Assembly (NCBI RefSeq): GCF_017982655.1 | Contig: NZ_JABXYX010000061.1 | Span: 1 to 44,979 of the forward strand | Direction of reading: 5' to 3' | Origin: Brasilonema sp. CT11 | GTDB lineage: Bacteria > Cyanobacteriota > Cyanobacteriia > Cyanobacteriales > Nostocaceae | DNA: 44,979 bases | Shown here: positions 35,235 to 43,674 of the stretch, piece after piece | Layout of the letters: each line of letters begins with the position of its first letter | How positions within the stretch are numbered: the stretch's first letter is position 1 | The notes under the pieces: generated by a model | What the model was told of the DNA's origin: nothing | Database searches by the model: none | What the model saw: only the letters and a program-made list of their open reading frames with translations | Position numbers and translations under genes: made by a program

Positions 35235-35489
35235 ATGTCCAAAGAATTTGCGATTGGTAGTAAAGTCCGTGTCATAGCACTACCCCCCTACGTGAAAACT
35301 GCTGAACCTATGCCTATGCTCCGCCCTCCCGATGTGATTTACATTGGTGAAGAAGGTATAGTCCTTGACCGCCGTCCTGGGGGATACTGGGGGATTCGCT
35401 TTACAAAAGGAGCTTTTCTCCTTGATAGTCAATATATTGAAAGCGTGGAAACCGCTTCAGATTCTCAAGAATCTGAGAATAGCAACTAG
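35235..35489 (+). CDS. sipA: SipA, NblS-interacting regulatory protein (DUF3148)
   Basis: An 84-residue cyanobacterial SH3-like protein. The strongly conserved core IGSKVRVIALPPYVKTAEPM followed by MLRPPDVIYIGEEG and DRRPGGYWGIRFTKGAF identifies SipA/DUF3148. Family knowledge: SipA binds the sensor kinase NblS (Hik33) and stimulates its activity in high-light and stress signalling, and is cytoplasmic. The acidic tail (SDSQESENSN) is variable. An exported peroxiredoxin gene begins 45 bp after it on the same strand, so a stress-response operon is likely. Confidence 0.93.
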   Translation: MSKEFAIGSKVRVIALPPYVKTAEPMPMLRPPDVIYIGEEGIVLDRRPGGYWGIRFTKGAFLLDSQYIESVETASDSQESENSN

Positions 35490-35534
35490 AAATTGTAAAC
35501 TTATTTTAAGTCGTGTTTCTGGTCTGTATATATA

Positions 35535-36092
35535 ATGATTTCTCGTCGCACTTTTTTAAGCATATTATTTGCCACATGTTTAGCTGTCATTAGTTGGTTA
35601 AATTTTGTCCCAACTGCTGATGCACTCGGTGGTAAACTTCCCCCAATTAATCAAAGCGCCCCAGATTTTACTTTGCCAACAAACACTGGTAATGGTAAAA
35701 TATCTCTCTCCGACTTACGCGGTAACTGGGTCGTCCTCTACTTTTATCCCAAAGACTTTACCTCTGGTTGTACCATCGAAGCTCGTCGCTTTCAGCAAGA
35801 TTTACCCAAATACGTCGAAAAAAAAGCTCAAATTATTGGCGTCAGCGCTGACGATATAGATTCCCATGCTGAATTTTGCGATTCAGAAGGACTCAAATTC
35901 CCTTTGTTAGCTGATACCACTGGTGCGGTGAGCAAGGCATATGGTTCTTGGTTGGGCTTTATGTCTGTGCGCCATAGTTTTATTATTGATCCGCAAGGGA
36001 TTGTGCGTGAGACTTTTGTCAAAGTCAATCCAGTCATCCACAGTAAAGAAGTTCTGGCGCGACTTGAGGAGTTGCAAAAAGCAGCTGCTTAG
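35535..36092 (+). CDS. Exported peroxiredoxin (PrxQ/BCP type)
   Basis: A 185-residue peroxiredoxin that reduces hydroperoxides using thiols. The N-terminus has a Tat-like SRRTFL and a hydrophobic core ending at ADA-LGG (cleavage near 30), so it acts in the thylakoid lumen or periplasm. The thioredoxin-like fold follows (APDFTLPT, VVLYFYPKDFTSGC with peroxidatic Cys79). In PrxQ the resolving Cys is five residues later, where this protein has none; Cys115 in HAEFCDSEGL is the alternative. The ATG at 35535 lies 45 bp after sipA. A perfect 15-bp terminator hairpin begins 14 bp after the stop. Confidence 0.92.
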   Translation: MISRRTFLSILFATCLAVISWLNFVPTADALGGKLPPINQSAPDFTLPTNTGNGKISLSDLRGNWVVLYFYPKDFTSGCTIEARRFQQDLPKYVEKKAQIIGVSADDIDSHAEFCDSEGLKFPLLADTTGAVSKAYGSWLGFMSVRHSFIIDPQGIVRETFVKVNPVIHSKEVLARLEELQKAAA

Positions 36093-36106
36093 GAACCCCA
36101 GACGCA

Positions 36107-36153
36107 CGCAGAGAAACAACAAATAATCTGCGTGCATCTGTTGTTTCTCTGCG
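36107..36153 (+). terminator. Hairpin terminator after the peroxiredoxin gene
   Basis: CGCAGAGAAACAACA (36107-36121) pairs perfectly with TGTTGTTTCTCTGCG (36139-36153) across a 17-base loop. It would end the sipA-peroxiredoxin transcript, though no clean T-run follows. Confidence 0.7.
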
Positions 36154-36606
36154 ATTTGATATTTCAAAAAATTGACAAAGCCCACGAAGTTTTTTATCTC
36201 AAATCTTGCACCCTCCGGGTTCGCCCTTCGGGGAGAACCTCCGGTTCCGCTGCGAAGGGAGCAGTCGCCTACGGAGGGAGACCCTCCTGCGCCGTGCTGT
36301 CTCACCAGTCGCAGCCTACGGCTCGCTCCGCTAACATGGGGGAAACCACGCCAGATTCCTACGGAGGGAAACCCTCCTGCAGTGCTGGCTCCCCAAGACC
36401 GCGCTGGCTCACCATTCTCAACCTCACCCGAAAAACCGGGTTTCTAAACGATAAATCAAGGGTTTTAAACTCAGCTATTTGCAAGAAACCCGGTTTTTGA
36501 AGTTGGTGCAAGATGTCAGTTATTCTTGTGGCACTCTGTAGAATGAAATAGAAACGCAAATTTTTCTTGTTTGCCCCAATGGCTGCTAGCTGGTTGAAAG
36601 ACGACT
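36154..36606. repeat. Gene-free palindromic repeat mosaic
   Basis: Three overlapping reading frames across here are artefacts of GC-rich repeat DNA (36205-36400 contains CTTCGGGGAGAACCTCCGGT, also near 4715-4740 as its complement). A perfect 15-bp inverted repeat closes it: AAAAACCGGGTTTCT (36431-36445) with AGAAACCCGGTTTTT (36484-36498), separated by 38 bases. Confidence 0.75.
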
Positions 36607-37083
36607 ATGGACTTTGAACCCCAAACCACCACCCGAACTGCTTCACCAAAGGTAGAATTTGCTCCTGAACCACTTCCTCGTAAGCCTCTGGAATTGCTGC
36701 GAGATACTGAGGCTTTGTTGCGTCGTCCTACAGTCGGAGCAATTGTACCGATTTTATCTCCAAAGGTGGCTAGGCGCTTGCAAGCAGCTTCGTCCGTTGC
36801 AGAGGACTCTTTGCAAGATTTAGCTGAGATTGATTTAGATAAGATTAGCGATTGGGAACTGCAACCTGCACGCATTCGGGTTGGTTTAAGCTTTGTAGGG
36901 TTTGGGGCTTTGATGATAGTTGTGCTGTTGCTGTACCTCAACACGGTGCATCCAGAACTGAGTACAGTTCAGCAAATTGGGAAATATTGGTATCAATACG
37001 TCTGGTTTGTTTGTTTAGGCGTCGCGGGGATGTTTGTTCTCGGGCGAGAAGCAATGCGTTCTGCTCAACAGCAGCAAAATTAA
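36607..37083 (+). CDS. Conserved cyanobacterial membrane protein, unknown function
   Basis: A 158-residue protein: a cytoplasmic N-terminal half rich in Pro, Leu and charged residues (PLELLRDTEALLRRPTVGAI near 27-46), then two membrane helices (GLSFVGFGALMIVVLLLYL at about 93-111 and YVWFVCLGVAGMFVLG at about 129-144) with a short loop and a Gln-rich C-terminus. It looks like a conserved cyanobacterial hypothetical. It ends 8 bp before the polyphosphate kinase gene, so they are very likely one transcript. No function can be assigned. Confidence 0.8.
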   Translation: MDFEPQTTTRTASPKVEFAPEPLPRKPLELLRDTEALLRRPTVGAIVPILSPKVARRLQAASSVAEDSLQDLAEIDLDKISDWELQPARIRVGLSFVGFGALMIVVLLLYLNTVHPELSTVQQIGKYWYQYVWFVCLGVAGMFVLGREAMRSAQQQQN

Positions 37084-37091
37084 AATAAATT

Positions 37092-37958
37092 ATGAACCAC
37101 GATCCTTTTATTGTTAAACCTGATTCTAAAATTTCTTTGAAAGATTATGCTCCCGACTATACAGGTGATTTGAAAAAAAAAGCGGATGCACAAGGCAAAT
37201 TACAAGCTGATATTCTACAGCTTCAAAAATACCAAAATGTTCTTTATGCTCAAAACACTTATGCCTTGTTGATCATCTTTCAAGCAATGGATGCTGCTGG
37301 GAAAGATAGTACTATCAAACATGTGATGTCAGGTGTCAACCCGCAAGGATGTCAGGTTTTTAGTTTTAAGAATCCAAGTAGTGAAGAATTAGACCATGAC
37401 TATCTTTGGCGAACCACAAAAGCCTTGCCTGAAAGAGGTCGAATTGGAATTTTTAATCGTTCGTATTATGAAGAAGTGCTTGTAGTTCGGGTTCATCCAG
37501 AATTTCTTACAAAGCAACAACTTCCCCACATTCCAGAGGCTAATAAAATATGGAAGCAGCGCTTTGAAGAAATTAATAGTTTGGAAAAATATCTGGTAAA
37601 TAATGGGATTGTTGTCCTAAAGTTTTTTCTGAATGTTTCAAAAAAGGAGCAGAAAAAACGTTTTTTAGACAGAATTGAATTGCCAGAGAAACATTGGAAG
37701 CTCTCCATCAGTGATGCTCAAGAACGAGCTTTTTGGAATGATTACATGCACGCTTATGAAGAAGTTTTTAATCACACCAGTACTTCTTGGGCACCTTGGT
37801 ACATTATTCCTGCTGATCGTAAATGGTTTACACGCCTCGCCGTTGCGAACATCATTTGTACTAAGTTAAAAGAACTCAATCTGCAATACCCAACAGTTAG
37901 TGAGGAGCATAAACAGTACCTATTACAAGCCAAGCAAATGCTAGAAAATGAAGAGTGA
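37092..37958 (+). CDS. Polyphosphate kinase 2 family protein
   Basis: A 288-residue PPK2, which transfers phosphate between polyphosphate and nucleoside di- or monophosphates (class I or III by length). Walker A is AMDAAGKDST (Lys71), Walker B region GRIGIFNRSYYEEVLVVRVH, and the lid-type motif KKEQKKRFLDRIELPEKHWK with DYMHAYEEVF follows. The C-terminal APWYIIPADRKWFTRL stretch is conserved. No signal peptide, so it is cytoplasmic. It probably helps nucleotide regeneration and polyphosphate use in starved cells. ADP- versus AMP-type activity needs biochemistry. Confidence 0.94.
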   Translation: MNHDPFIVKPDSKISLKDYAPDYTGDLKKKADAQGKLQADILQLQKYQNVLYAQNTYALLIIFQAMDAAGKDSTIKHVMSGVNPQGCQVFSFKNPSSEELDHDYLWRTTKALPERGRIGIFNRSYYEEVLVVRVHPEFLTKQQLPHIPEANKIWKQRFEEINSLEKYLVNNGIVVLKFFLNVSKKEQKKRFLDRIELPEKHWKLSISDAQERAFWNDYMHAYEEVFNHTSTSWAPWYIIPADRKWFTRLAVANIICTKLKELNLQYPTVSEEHKQYLLQAKQMLENEE

Positions 37959-38068
37959 ACTTATGCATCGCCACCACTAAAGAAATTGCCCCGCCCCTGT
38001 ACCGAATTTCTCATGAATGTGGGCAATTCTGAAAAAGCTCAAGAGCACTACGTTTTCATGAAGCGAAA

Positions 38069-38236
38069 TTAACTTGCATGCTCCCAATCACTCAGTAACT
38101 CATGTTGCTGGTGCTTAGTCTGACGTGGACGCAAAGGTGTTAAAGGAGTACCAATATTCGTGTAGCGAAAAGACTTTTGTTTTTTCTTAGCGGACTCGTT
38201 GTCTTGTTTCTTGGAGTTGATTTCTAAGGTAGTCAT
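38069..38236 (-). CDS. Doubtful small protein, Lys/Gln-rich
   Basis: A possible 55-residue protein starting at ATG 38236 (MTTLEINSKKQDNE), very basic in the middle and ending in HELLSDWEHAS. The longer frame extends upstream to 38431, but that part is translated repeat DNA (SLFPVPCSLFP), so only the shorter version is plausible. No ribosome-binding site stands out and I do not know a relative. It could equally be a chance frame. Confidence 0.3.
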   Translation of the reverse strand: MTTLEINSKKQDNESAKKKQKSFRYTNIGTPLTPLRPRQTKHQQHELLSDWEHAS

Positions 38237-38325
38237 AGCATTCACCAATATGGTTGTCGTTTCGGGATTTGTGATTTTTGAGGCATCGATAAATCTGCAA
38301 CCATTGCTTGTCCTTTCATCTATAG

Positions 38326-38372
38326 CAGGGAACAGGGAACAGGGAACAGGGAACAGGGAACAGGGAACAGGG
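38326..38372. repeat. Heptanucleotide tandem repeat (ACAGGGA)n
   Basis: About six perfect copies of the seven-base unit. Related CAGGGAACGCTTAAC motifs occur near 4590 and 7181, and their complement near 26355. Confidence 0.9.
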
Positions 38373-38597
38373 TTGAAAATCTCGTGATGTCCGTATTTTC
38401 TCATTAGTTCATGTCCTAATCTACCTGGCAACGGCTATATGTGCTCAAATCTCTATTTAGATCATCACTCTGTGAAGACTAAATTCCGGAAAAAGAAAAA
38501 ACAACAAACATAGACTCCTGAAGTTGTGCACAGAGTCTGTCTATTAAGTGACACTATTTTGATTTTGTTTGAGCGGATTGATAAAAAATTATTGCAT

Positions 38598-38795
38598 TTA
38601 CTGCTCGTACAGCCTCAACTCACGAGACTCCTGTCGAATCTTGCCTAAACTAGCAGCCTCTTGCAACGTCATGAAAGCATTGAAATCTTCCAACTCATAC
38701 TTTGTCTTAAGAAGATTTCGCAATTCTTCTTCCGCTGCAACACTGAGATATCCAGTTGCTATAGCCTTTTGAACCACGTCACGGATTAACATCAT
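38598..38795 (-). CDS. Small conserved cyanobacterial protein
   Basis: A 65-residue helical protein (IRDVVQKAIATGYLSVAAEE near the start, LEDFNAFMTLQEAASLGKIR further on) of a type found repeatedly in cyanobacterial genomes; I do not know a named function. Two consecutive ATG codons (38795 and 38792) can serve as start. It is divergent from the beta-glucosidase gene with about 110-130 bp between them. Confidence 0.75.
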   Translation of the reverse strand: MMLIRDVVQKAIATGYLSVAAEEELRNLLKTKYELEDFNAFMTLQEAASLGKIRQESRELRLYEQ

Positions 38796-38929
38796 AGCCG
38801 GAAAAATTTATTAGATTCTAACAACTACAACTTCTTCATCAGAAGTTTCGTATTTATTATACAAATCTTTATAATAACTACATTTAGCCTGAATCCCAGA
38901 AAATAGTGACGTTATCTAAAATTGTGGTT

Positions 38930-40297
38930 ATGTATAAATTTCCAGAAGATTTTTGCTGGGGTACTGCAACTTCTGCCTATCAGATTGAAGGCGCATATCG
39001 AGAAGGTGGACGTAAACCGAGTCTGTGGGATACTTTCAGCGCGACTTCAGGAAGGGTTTTGAATGGTGATACAGGTGCTGTAGCCTGCGATCATTACCAT
39101 CGGTATAAAGCAGATGTGCAGCTTCTGGCACAATTGGGCATCAAACACTATCGTTTTAGTATTGCATGGACTCGCATCATTCCTGATGGCCGTGGCACAG
39201 TGAATCAAGAGGGCATAGATTTTTACAAACGCTTGGTGGATTATTTGCACGAATACGGCATCACTCCCCATGCAACCCTGTTTCACTGGGATAGCCCTCA
39301 AGGATTAGAAGACTTGTACGGTTCTTGGCAAAGTCGCCAGATGGCATACGATTATGCTGATTATGTCACGGCGGTTGTAAAACGGTTGGGCGATCGCCTC
39401 ACTCATTGGATGACTCTCAACGAAATCCCCTGTTTTACTCACATGAGTTATGACGTAAAGCACAAACCACCCCACGCCCCTGGAAAACAAGTCAGGAGTA
39501 GAAAGGAAGTTTGGCAAACTTCTCACCATGCTTTACTTGCTCATGGGTTGGGATGTCAAGCCATCCGCGCTGCTTCACCTGTTCCTTGTCAAGTTGCTTT
39601 AGTGGATAACATCTCCGTAACAGTTCCGATCAACGAATCCCCTGTTAATGTCGCAGCTGCAAAAAGTGCTTTCCACACCTGCGGGCAAAATGGTGGCATT
39701 ATTTTTCCAGCCCTGACTGGGGCTTATAGTTCAGCAATGCTAGACAATTTGAAAAAAGATGCCCCAGATATAGAACCAGGTGATTTAGAAATCATTCACC
39801 AACCCCTTGATTCTCTTGGTCTGAACATCTACACTGGCACATATGTTCGTGCTGCTGATAATGAATTAGGTTACGAATTCCTCAACTTTCCCAAGGGCTA
39901 TCCACAAATGGATATGCCCTGGTTGAATATTTTACCTGAAAGTATTTATTGGGGCATCCGTCATATTAGCGAAACGGTGGGGCGTGATGACTTAGCAGTG
40001 TACATCACCGAGAGCGGCTGTGCGGCTCAAGATGAAGTTAATGCAACTGGTGAAGTTCTTGATACTGACAGAATTATGTACTTGCGACAGCACCTCAAAT
40101 CAGCGCATCGCGCCGTGAGTGAAGGATATCCTTTGAAGGGGTATTTCTTGTGGAGTTTGATGGATAATTTTGAGTGGGCTTGGGGATATTCCCGACGCTT
40201 TGGGATTGTTTATGTGGACTACGAAACACAAAAACGTATTCCAAAAGCCAGCTTTGAATGGTACGCAGAATGTATCCGTCAGAATCGAGTGGTTTAA
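38930..40297 (+). CDS. GH1 family beta-glucosidase
   Basis: A 455-residue GH1 retaining beta-glycosidase. The N-terminus FPEDFCWGTATSAYQIEGA is the family signature. Acid/base Glu165 is in TLNEIP and nucleophile Glu361 in YITESG; the usual motif is TENG, so the Asn is replaced by Ser. The C-terminus WSLMDNFEWAWGYSRRFGI is intact. The ATG at 38930 is preferred to a GTG at 38906, since GH1 proteins start just before the F-P-x-x-F motif. No signal peptide, so it probably cleaves short beta-glucosides inside the cell. The gene is convergent with an alpha/beta hydrolase, separated by heptamer repeats. Confidence 0.94.
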   Translation: MYKFPEDFCWGTATSAYQIEGAYREGGRKPSLWDTFSATSGRVLNGDTGAVACDHYHRYKADVQLLAQLGIKHYRFSIAWTRIIPDGRGTVNQEGIDFYKRLVDYLHEYGITPHATLFHWDSPQGLEDLYGSWQSRQMAYDYADYVTAVVKRLGDRLTHWMTLNEIPCFTHMSYDVKHKPPHAPGKQVRSRKEVWQTSHHALLAHGLGCQAIRAASPVPCQVALVDNISVTVPINESPVNVAAAKSAFHTCGQNGGIIFPALTGAYSSAMLDNLKKDAPDIEPGDLEIIHQPLDSLGLNIYTGTYVRAADNELGYEFLNFPKGYPQMDMPWLNILPESIYWGIRHISETVGRDDLAVYITESGCAAQDEVNATGEVLDTDRIMYLRQHLKSAHRAVSEGYPLKGYFLWSLMDNFEWAWGYSRRFGIVYVDYETQKRIPKASFEWYAECIRQNRVV

Positions 40298-40298
40298 G

Positions 40299-40330
40299 CA
40301 GTTATCAGTGAATAATTATCAGTTATCAGT
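40299..40330. repeat. AGTTATC heptamer repeats overlapping the end of the hydrolase gene
   Basis: A short, imperfect array in which the stop codon of the leftward hydrolase (40319-40321) and its last three to four codons lie inside the repeat. Confidence 0.8.
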
Positions 40331-41284
40331 TGGTAAGTGTTCACTGGTTTCATAAAAATTAGTTTCTTGCAAAAAATGAAGAATAGCTGCATTCACAGCT
40401 TGTGAAGCACCAGTGGACGCATCATGACAGCAGTTTGGTAAAATTTGTAATCTTGCATCCAGAAGACGCTGACGCAATTTTTCTCCATCGCTAGCAGGAA
40501 ACCAACTATCTAGTTCACCCCATAAAATCAGGGTAGGACATCTAATTGCACCGAGATTCTCCTGAACTTTACTGATGAGATTCGGTTTATTGGTTTGTAA
40601 GTGTTCGATTTCTCGCGCTGCGATTTGTAACTCTTCAGCCACCTTCGTAAGAGTTCCTGGAATTTCAGTGTAAGGATAAGTTATCCAGTAAACATCTTCT
40701 TGTGTCAAGATTGATGGATCGTATAAGACTCCACGCCTTTCTATTGCCATAATTTCTCTGACGAGTGGTGCAAATAGATGCGCTAGACGAAAAGAGTCGA
40801 TCGCTTGCACCATTTCTAAAGGTATTTGAGAAAGTAACGACATTCCCCAATGAGGTAAACGTTGGGGAAAAATAGGTACATTCAGGACTACAAGCCGTGC
40901 AATTAACTGGGGATTTGTTTGAGCAAGCCCAAGAGCAATTAATGCACCTAAAGATTCTGCCACAAGAACAACGGGTTCATCGCATAAAGAAAGAATAATT
41001 CTTTCAAATTCAATAATTTGATGACCACTCTGTTCCCGACGAGACACAGGTTTTTCGGAAAACCCGTAACCTTTAGCATCAAAACAAATGACTCGAAAAT
41101 GCTCAGAGAGTGGCTGGACGCTACAACGCCAATTGTAGCTCCAACTGCCAACACCATGTAACAGGAATAAAGGTTTACCTGTTCCTTTTTCACCGTAAGC
41201 TATTTTGACAGGATACCCATTCGCATCGGTAATTATAAGATTTTGGCGACCTTTCGGGAAAGTCTCTTGCCACCAGTCTTTCAT
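40319..41284 (-). CDS. Alpha/beta hydrolase
   Basis: A 321-residue alpha/beta hydrolase. The oxyanion region is LFLLHGVGSWSYNW (HG at 43-44), the nucleophile elbow VAESLGAL gives Ser111 (an Ala stands for the first Gly of GxSxG), the acid is in LILWGELDSWFP near 250 and the His in CHDASTGA near 288. No signal or membrane anchor. The last residues (LPTDN-stop) are encoded by heptamer repeat DNA, so the C-terminus was probably altered by repeat expansion. The substrate is unknown; related proteins include haloalkane dehalogenase-like and carotenoid/lipid esterases. Confidence 0.9.
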   Translation of the reverse strand: MKDWWQETFPKGRQNLIITDANGYPVKIAYGEKGTGKPLFLLHGVGSWSYNWRCSVQPLSEHFRVICFDAKGYGFSEKPVSRREQSGHQIIEFERIILSLCDEPVVLVAESLGALIALGLAQTNPQLIARLVVLNVPIFPQRLPHWGMSLLSQIPLEMVQAIDSFRLAHLFAPLVREIMAIERRGVLYDPSILTQEDVYWITYPYTEIPGTLTKVAEELQIAAREIEHLQTNKPNLISKVQENLGAIRCPTLILWGELDSWFPASDGEKLRQRLLDARLQILPNCCHDASTGASQAVNAAILHFLQETNFYETSEHLPTDN

Positions 41285-41306
41285 TTATTTTGTCGTAACT
41301 TATCTA

Positions 41307-41385
41307 ACCAGTTATCAGTTATCAGTTATCAGTTATCAGTTCACTGTTTACTGTTTACTGTTCACTGTTCACTATTCACTGTTTT
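41307..41385. repeat. AGTTATC heptamers followed by CACTGTT/TACTGTT heptamers
   Basis: Tandem AGTTATC units (41312-41341) run into a run of TTCACTG/TTTACTG units up to about 41383. The array sits between the hydrolase start and the DUF4112 gene's end. Confidence 0.88.
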
Positions 41386-41911
41386 AACCGCCACTTAACA
41401 ATCCCTGTAGCATTACAAGCAGTGATCCAAGCAGTCTAATGAACATTACGGTAAATGCGACTAATGCAATAGCAACTATGAATAATACAATAAAAACCCC
41501 AAATACAAACCACTTGTCTGCACTCTTGCTGTGGCTAGGAGATCTCAGATGATCTTCGAGTAGCTTAACATTACGCACGTTCGCTTTCCAGGCGAAATCA
41601 AACAAGTCTCCTGCTATGGGTATTGCACCTACTAAGCCATCAAGAATGATATTGATCATCATTCTACTTAAAGTAGCGGCAGGTGCTCCTAGTCGTGCAG
41701 CTTCAAGGACAATGTACGCTGAAAGCATGACTCCTAAAAAATCACCACCAACAGGTATTAATCCTATGATTGGATCTAGACCAACACTAACTTGCGTTCC
41801 TGGAACAGTAAAAGCTCTATCGAGTAAGCTACTTAACTGACGCAACCTTCTTAAAGTCGGTACTCTGACATCAGGTTCAATTATGGGGTAGGAAGGAGGA
41901 ATTTCAGACAT
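41384..41911 (-). CDS. DUF4112 family membrane protein
   Basis: A 175-residue protein with the DUF4112 core: RQLSSLLDRAFTVPGTQVSV, LDPIIGLIPVGGDFLGVMLS near 67-86 and GAIPIAGDLFDFAWKANVRN near 114-133. The two similar proline-containing hydrophobic loops and a C-terminal membrane helix (FGVFIVLFIVAIALVAFTVM near 147) suggest an inner-membrane protein. Function in the family is unknown. The gene ends directly against the tandem heptamers. ATG at 41911. Confidence 0.9.
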   Translation of the reverse strand: MSEIPPSYPIIEPDVRVPTLRRLRQLSSLLDRAFTVPGTQVSVGLDPIIGLIPVGGDFLGVMLSAYIVLEAARLGAPAATLSRMMINIILDGLVGAIPIAGDLFDFAWKANVRNVKLLEDHLRSPSHSKSADKWFVFGVFIVLFIVAIALVAFTVMFIRLLGSLLVMLQGLLSGG

Positions 41912-42069
41912 TAGGGCGTTTACATTTGAGTTTTCAAACCGTTAAATATTTTAACTCTCTAACTGGGTATGGTAATACTTGATCCTTAATTTTGTAAAAC
42001 TTCGTTAAAGTAGTACAGTACTCGTGTAAAAAAAAATACCATTTCAAACAGTAAAAAACAAAAGCATTT

Positions 42070-42519
42070 ATGACAGAAGAATTAACCTCACAGTGGTTGG
42101 CAGAAATTAAAGCCCTCAAACAGCAGATTGTGGAAATTCAAGCCGAACAGGACGCGGGGTGGCAAAGTGGCGAAAAATGGCGCAAACTTTACAACATCGA
42201 AGCGGAACAACGCCGTACAGATGCTCAAATGGGGCAACAGACAATTGCGTCTTTAAAAGCAGAAATACAGCAAATTAAAGGTATTGAGGACGCACGACTT
42301 GATGATCCTACTGCTGCAACAGTCATAGAACAACAAGTCGAACAACTAAAATCTGTGGAGGAATTGCAAGCAAAATTGATTTTGGTTACCAAAGAACGCG
42401 ATCGCCTGCTACAAGCTTTGAAAACAGAACAAGACAACCACACCCAAACGCGCAAAAGTTTAACCACAGCTCTTGCTGATGCTATTAATGGTTTGACAAA
42501 CCAGAAGCAGGGGAGATAG
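42070..42519 (+). CDS. Coiled-coil protein, unknown function
   Basis: A 149-residue hydrophilic protein that is almost entirely heptad-like coiled coil (EIKALKQQIVEIQAEQDAG early, LQAKLILVTKERDRLLQALK at about 99-118). No membrane segment, signal or catalytic motif. I do not recognise a named family; the repeated WxxGxKWRK-type stretch (WQSGEKWRKLYNIEAEQRR) is distinctive. The last few codons (QKQGR-stop) lie in a purine-rich repeat (GCAGGGGAGATAGGGGAGCA), so the native C-terminus may have been altered. It is convergent with thrC. Confidence 0.7.
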   Translation: MTEELTSQWLAEIKALKQQIVEIQAEQDAGWQSGEKWRKLYNIEAEQRRTDAQMGQQTIASLKAEIQQIKGIEDARLDDPTAATVIEQQVEQLKSVEELQAKLILVTKERDRLLQALKTEQDNHTQTRKSLTTALADAINGLTNQKQGR

Positions 42520-42545
42520 GGGAGCAGGGGAGCAAGGGAGATAGA
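42505..42545. repeat. Purine-rich short tandem repeat (AGGGGAGC/T-type)
   Basis: Imperfect 8-9-base units (GCAGGGGA, GATAGGGGA, GCAGGGGA, GCAAGGGA) extend from the end of the coiled-coil gene towards thrC. Confidence 0.8.
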
Positions 42546-42582
42546 AAGTTATTGTTATTTATTCCCCTTGTCCTTTACTGTT

Positions 42583-43674
42583 CTAAAATCCCATTGCGTC
42601 TGCGACTGTTAACAGTTCTGGCTCAATGCCTTGTTTAAATTGACTCTGGCTGTGTTTGATTGCTGTATCTGGATCTTTGAGACCATTTCCGGTGAGGACG
42701 CAAACGACTGTCGCACCTGTGGGAACTTGGTCTTTCACCTGTAATAAACCGGCGACGGAAGCGGCGCTAGCAGGTTCGCAGAAAATCCCTTCTTCGCATG
42801 CCAAAAGGCGATAAGCTTCAATAATTTCCGCATCGGTCACGGCATGGAATTTGCCCGTGCTTGCTTGTTGGGCTGCAACTGCTTTTTCCCAGCTAGCGGG
42901 GTTGCCAATACGAATTGCTGTAGCTATGGTTTCTGGATGTGCGACTGGCTGTCCTGTTACAAGGGGAGCGGCACCTGCTGCTTGGAATCCCATCATCTTA
43001 GGTAGGCGATCGCACTTTTGGATTTGATGATATTGACAAAATCCCATCCAATATGCTGTGATATTTCCCGCATTTCCCACTGGGATGCATAGCCAGTCTG
43101 GAGCATTACCCAAAACATCAACAACTTCAAACGCCCCTGTTTTTTGACCTTCTAAGCGGTAAGGATTGACAGAGTTTACCAAAGTGACTGGATAAGCTTC
43201 GGCCATTTCGCGCACAATTTCTAGCGCTTGGTCAAAATTACCTTTGATTGCCAGGACTTCTGCCCCATACAGCAACGCCTGTGCCAATTTGCCCAGCGCC
43301 ACGTAGCCATCAGGAATTAAGACAAAGGCACGCATTCCTCCACGGCGAGCATAAGCTGCAGCGGCTGCTGAGGTATTACCTGTGCTGGCACAGATAACCG
43401 CTTTTGCTCCAGCTTCCTTTGCCTTAGAAATTGCCAATGTCATCCCTCGGTCTTTAAAGCTACCAGTGGGGTTAAGACCATCGTATTTGACAAAGACACG
43501 CACTTGTCTACCAACAAGTTCTGCAATCGAGGGAACAGGTATTAAGGGTGTATTGCCCTCCTGTAGAGTGATAACTGGTGTTTTTTCGTTGACAGGCAAG
43601 TACTCGCGATATTGTTCTATAAGTCCAAGCCAGGGTTGGCGATGAGATTTAGCAGCAGACAGGCTCAAAGTCAC
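42583..43674 (-). CDS. thrC: Threonine synthase
   Basis: Converts O-phosphohomoserine to threonine with pyridoxal phosphate. The 363 residues match the shorter (class II-like) type used by cyanobacteria. The PLP-binding Lys is K74 in [10 protein letters not shown], with [10 protein letters not shown] before it, [20 protein letters not shown] at about 113-132 and the phosphate-binding glycine loop [15 protein letters not shown] near 196-210. The C-terminal [13 protein letters not shown] closes the fold. Start at ATG 43674. It is a single gene; the upstream 420-bp spacer contains a short hairpin (43890-43908). Confidence 0.96.
   Translation of the reverse strand: MTLSLSAAKSHRQPWLGLIEQYREYLPVNEKTPVITLQEGNTPLIPVPSIAELVGRQVRVFVKYDGLNPTGSFKDRGMTLAISKAKEAGAKAVICASTGNTSAAAAAYARRGGMRAFVLIPDGYVALGKLAQALLYGAEVLAIKGNFDQALEIVREMAEAYPVTLVNSVNPYRLEGQKTGAFEVVDVLGNAPDWLCIPVGNAGNITAYWMGFCQYHQIQKCDRLPKMMGFQAAGAAPLVTGQPVAHPETIATAIRIGNPASWEKAVAAQQASTGKFHAVTDAEIIEAYRLLACEEGIFCEPASAASVAGLLQVKDQVPTGATVVCVLTGNGLKDPDTAIKHSQSQFKQGIEPELLTVADAMGF

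Larger units (their letters stand above)
37959..38597. other. Repeat-rich spacer with a doubtful small gene
   Basis: Contains an array of ACAGGGA repeats (38326-38372) and one weak minus-strand reading frame (38069-38236). Apart from that it shows no gene. Confidence 0.6.

Noticed and set aside
36132-36500. Three overlapping frames between the peroxiredoxin and the next gene
   Set aside because: All run through the same GC-rich repeat mosaic and terminator hairpins; they have no ribosome-binding site or family signal.
38237-38431. Upstream extension of the weak minus-strand frame
   Set aside because: It translates the ACAGGGA tandem repeat into a repeated SLFPVPC peptide and is not a protein sequence.
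34961-41385. Possible CRISPR arrays among the tandem repeats
   Set aside because: Units are only seven bases and directly adjacent, with no unique spacers, so these are simple-sequence repeats.
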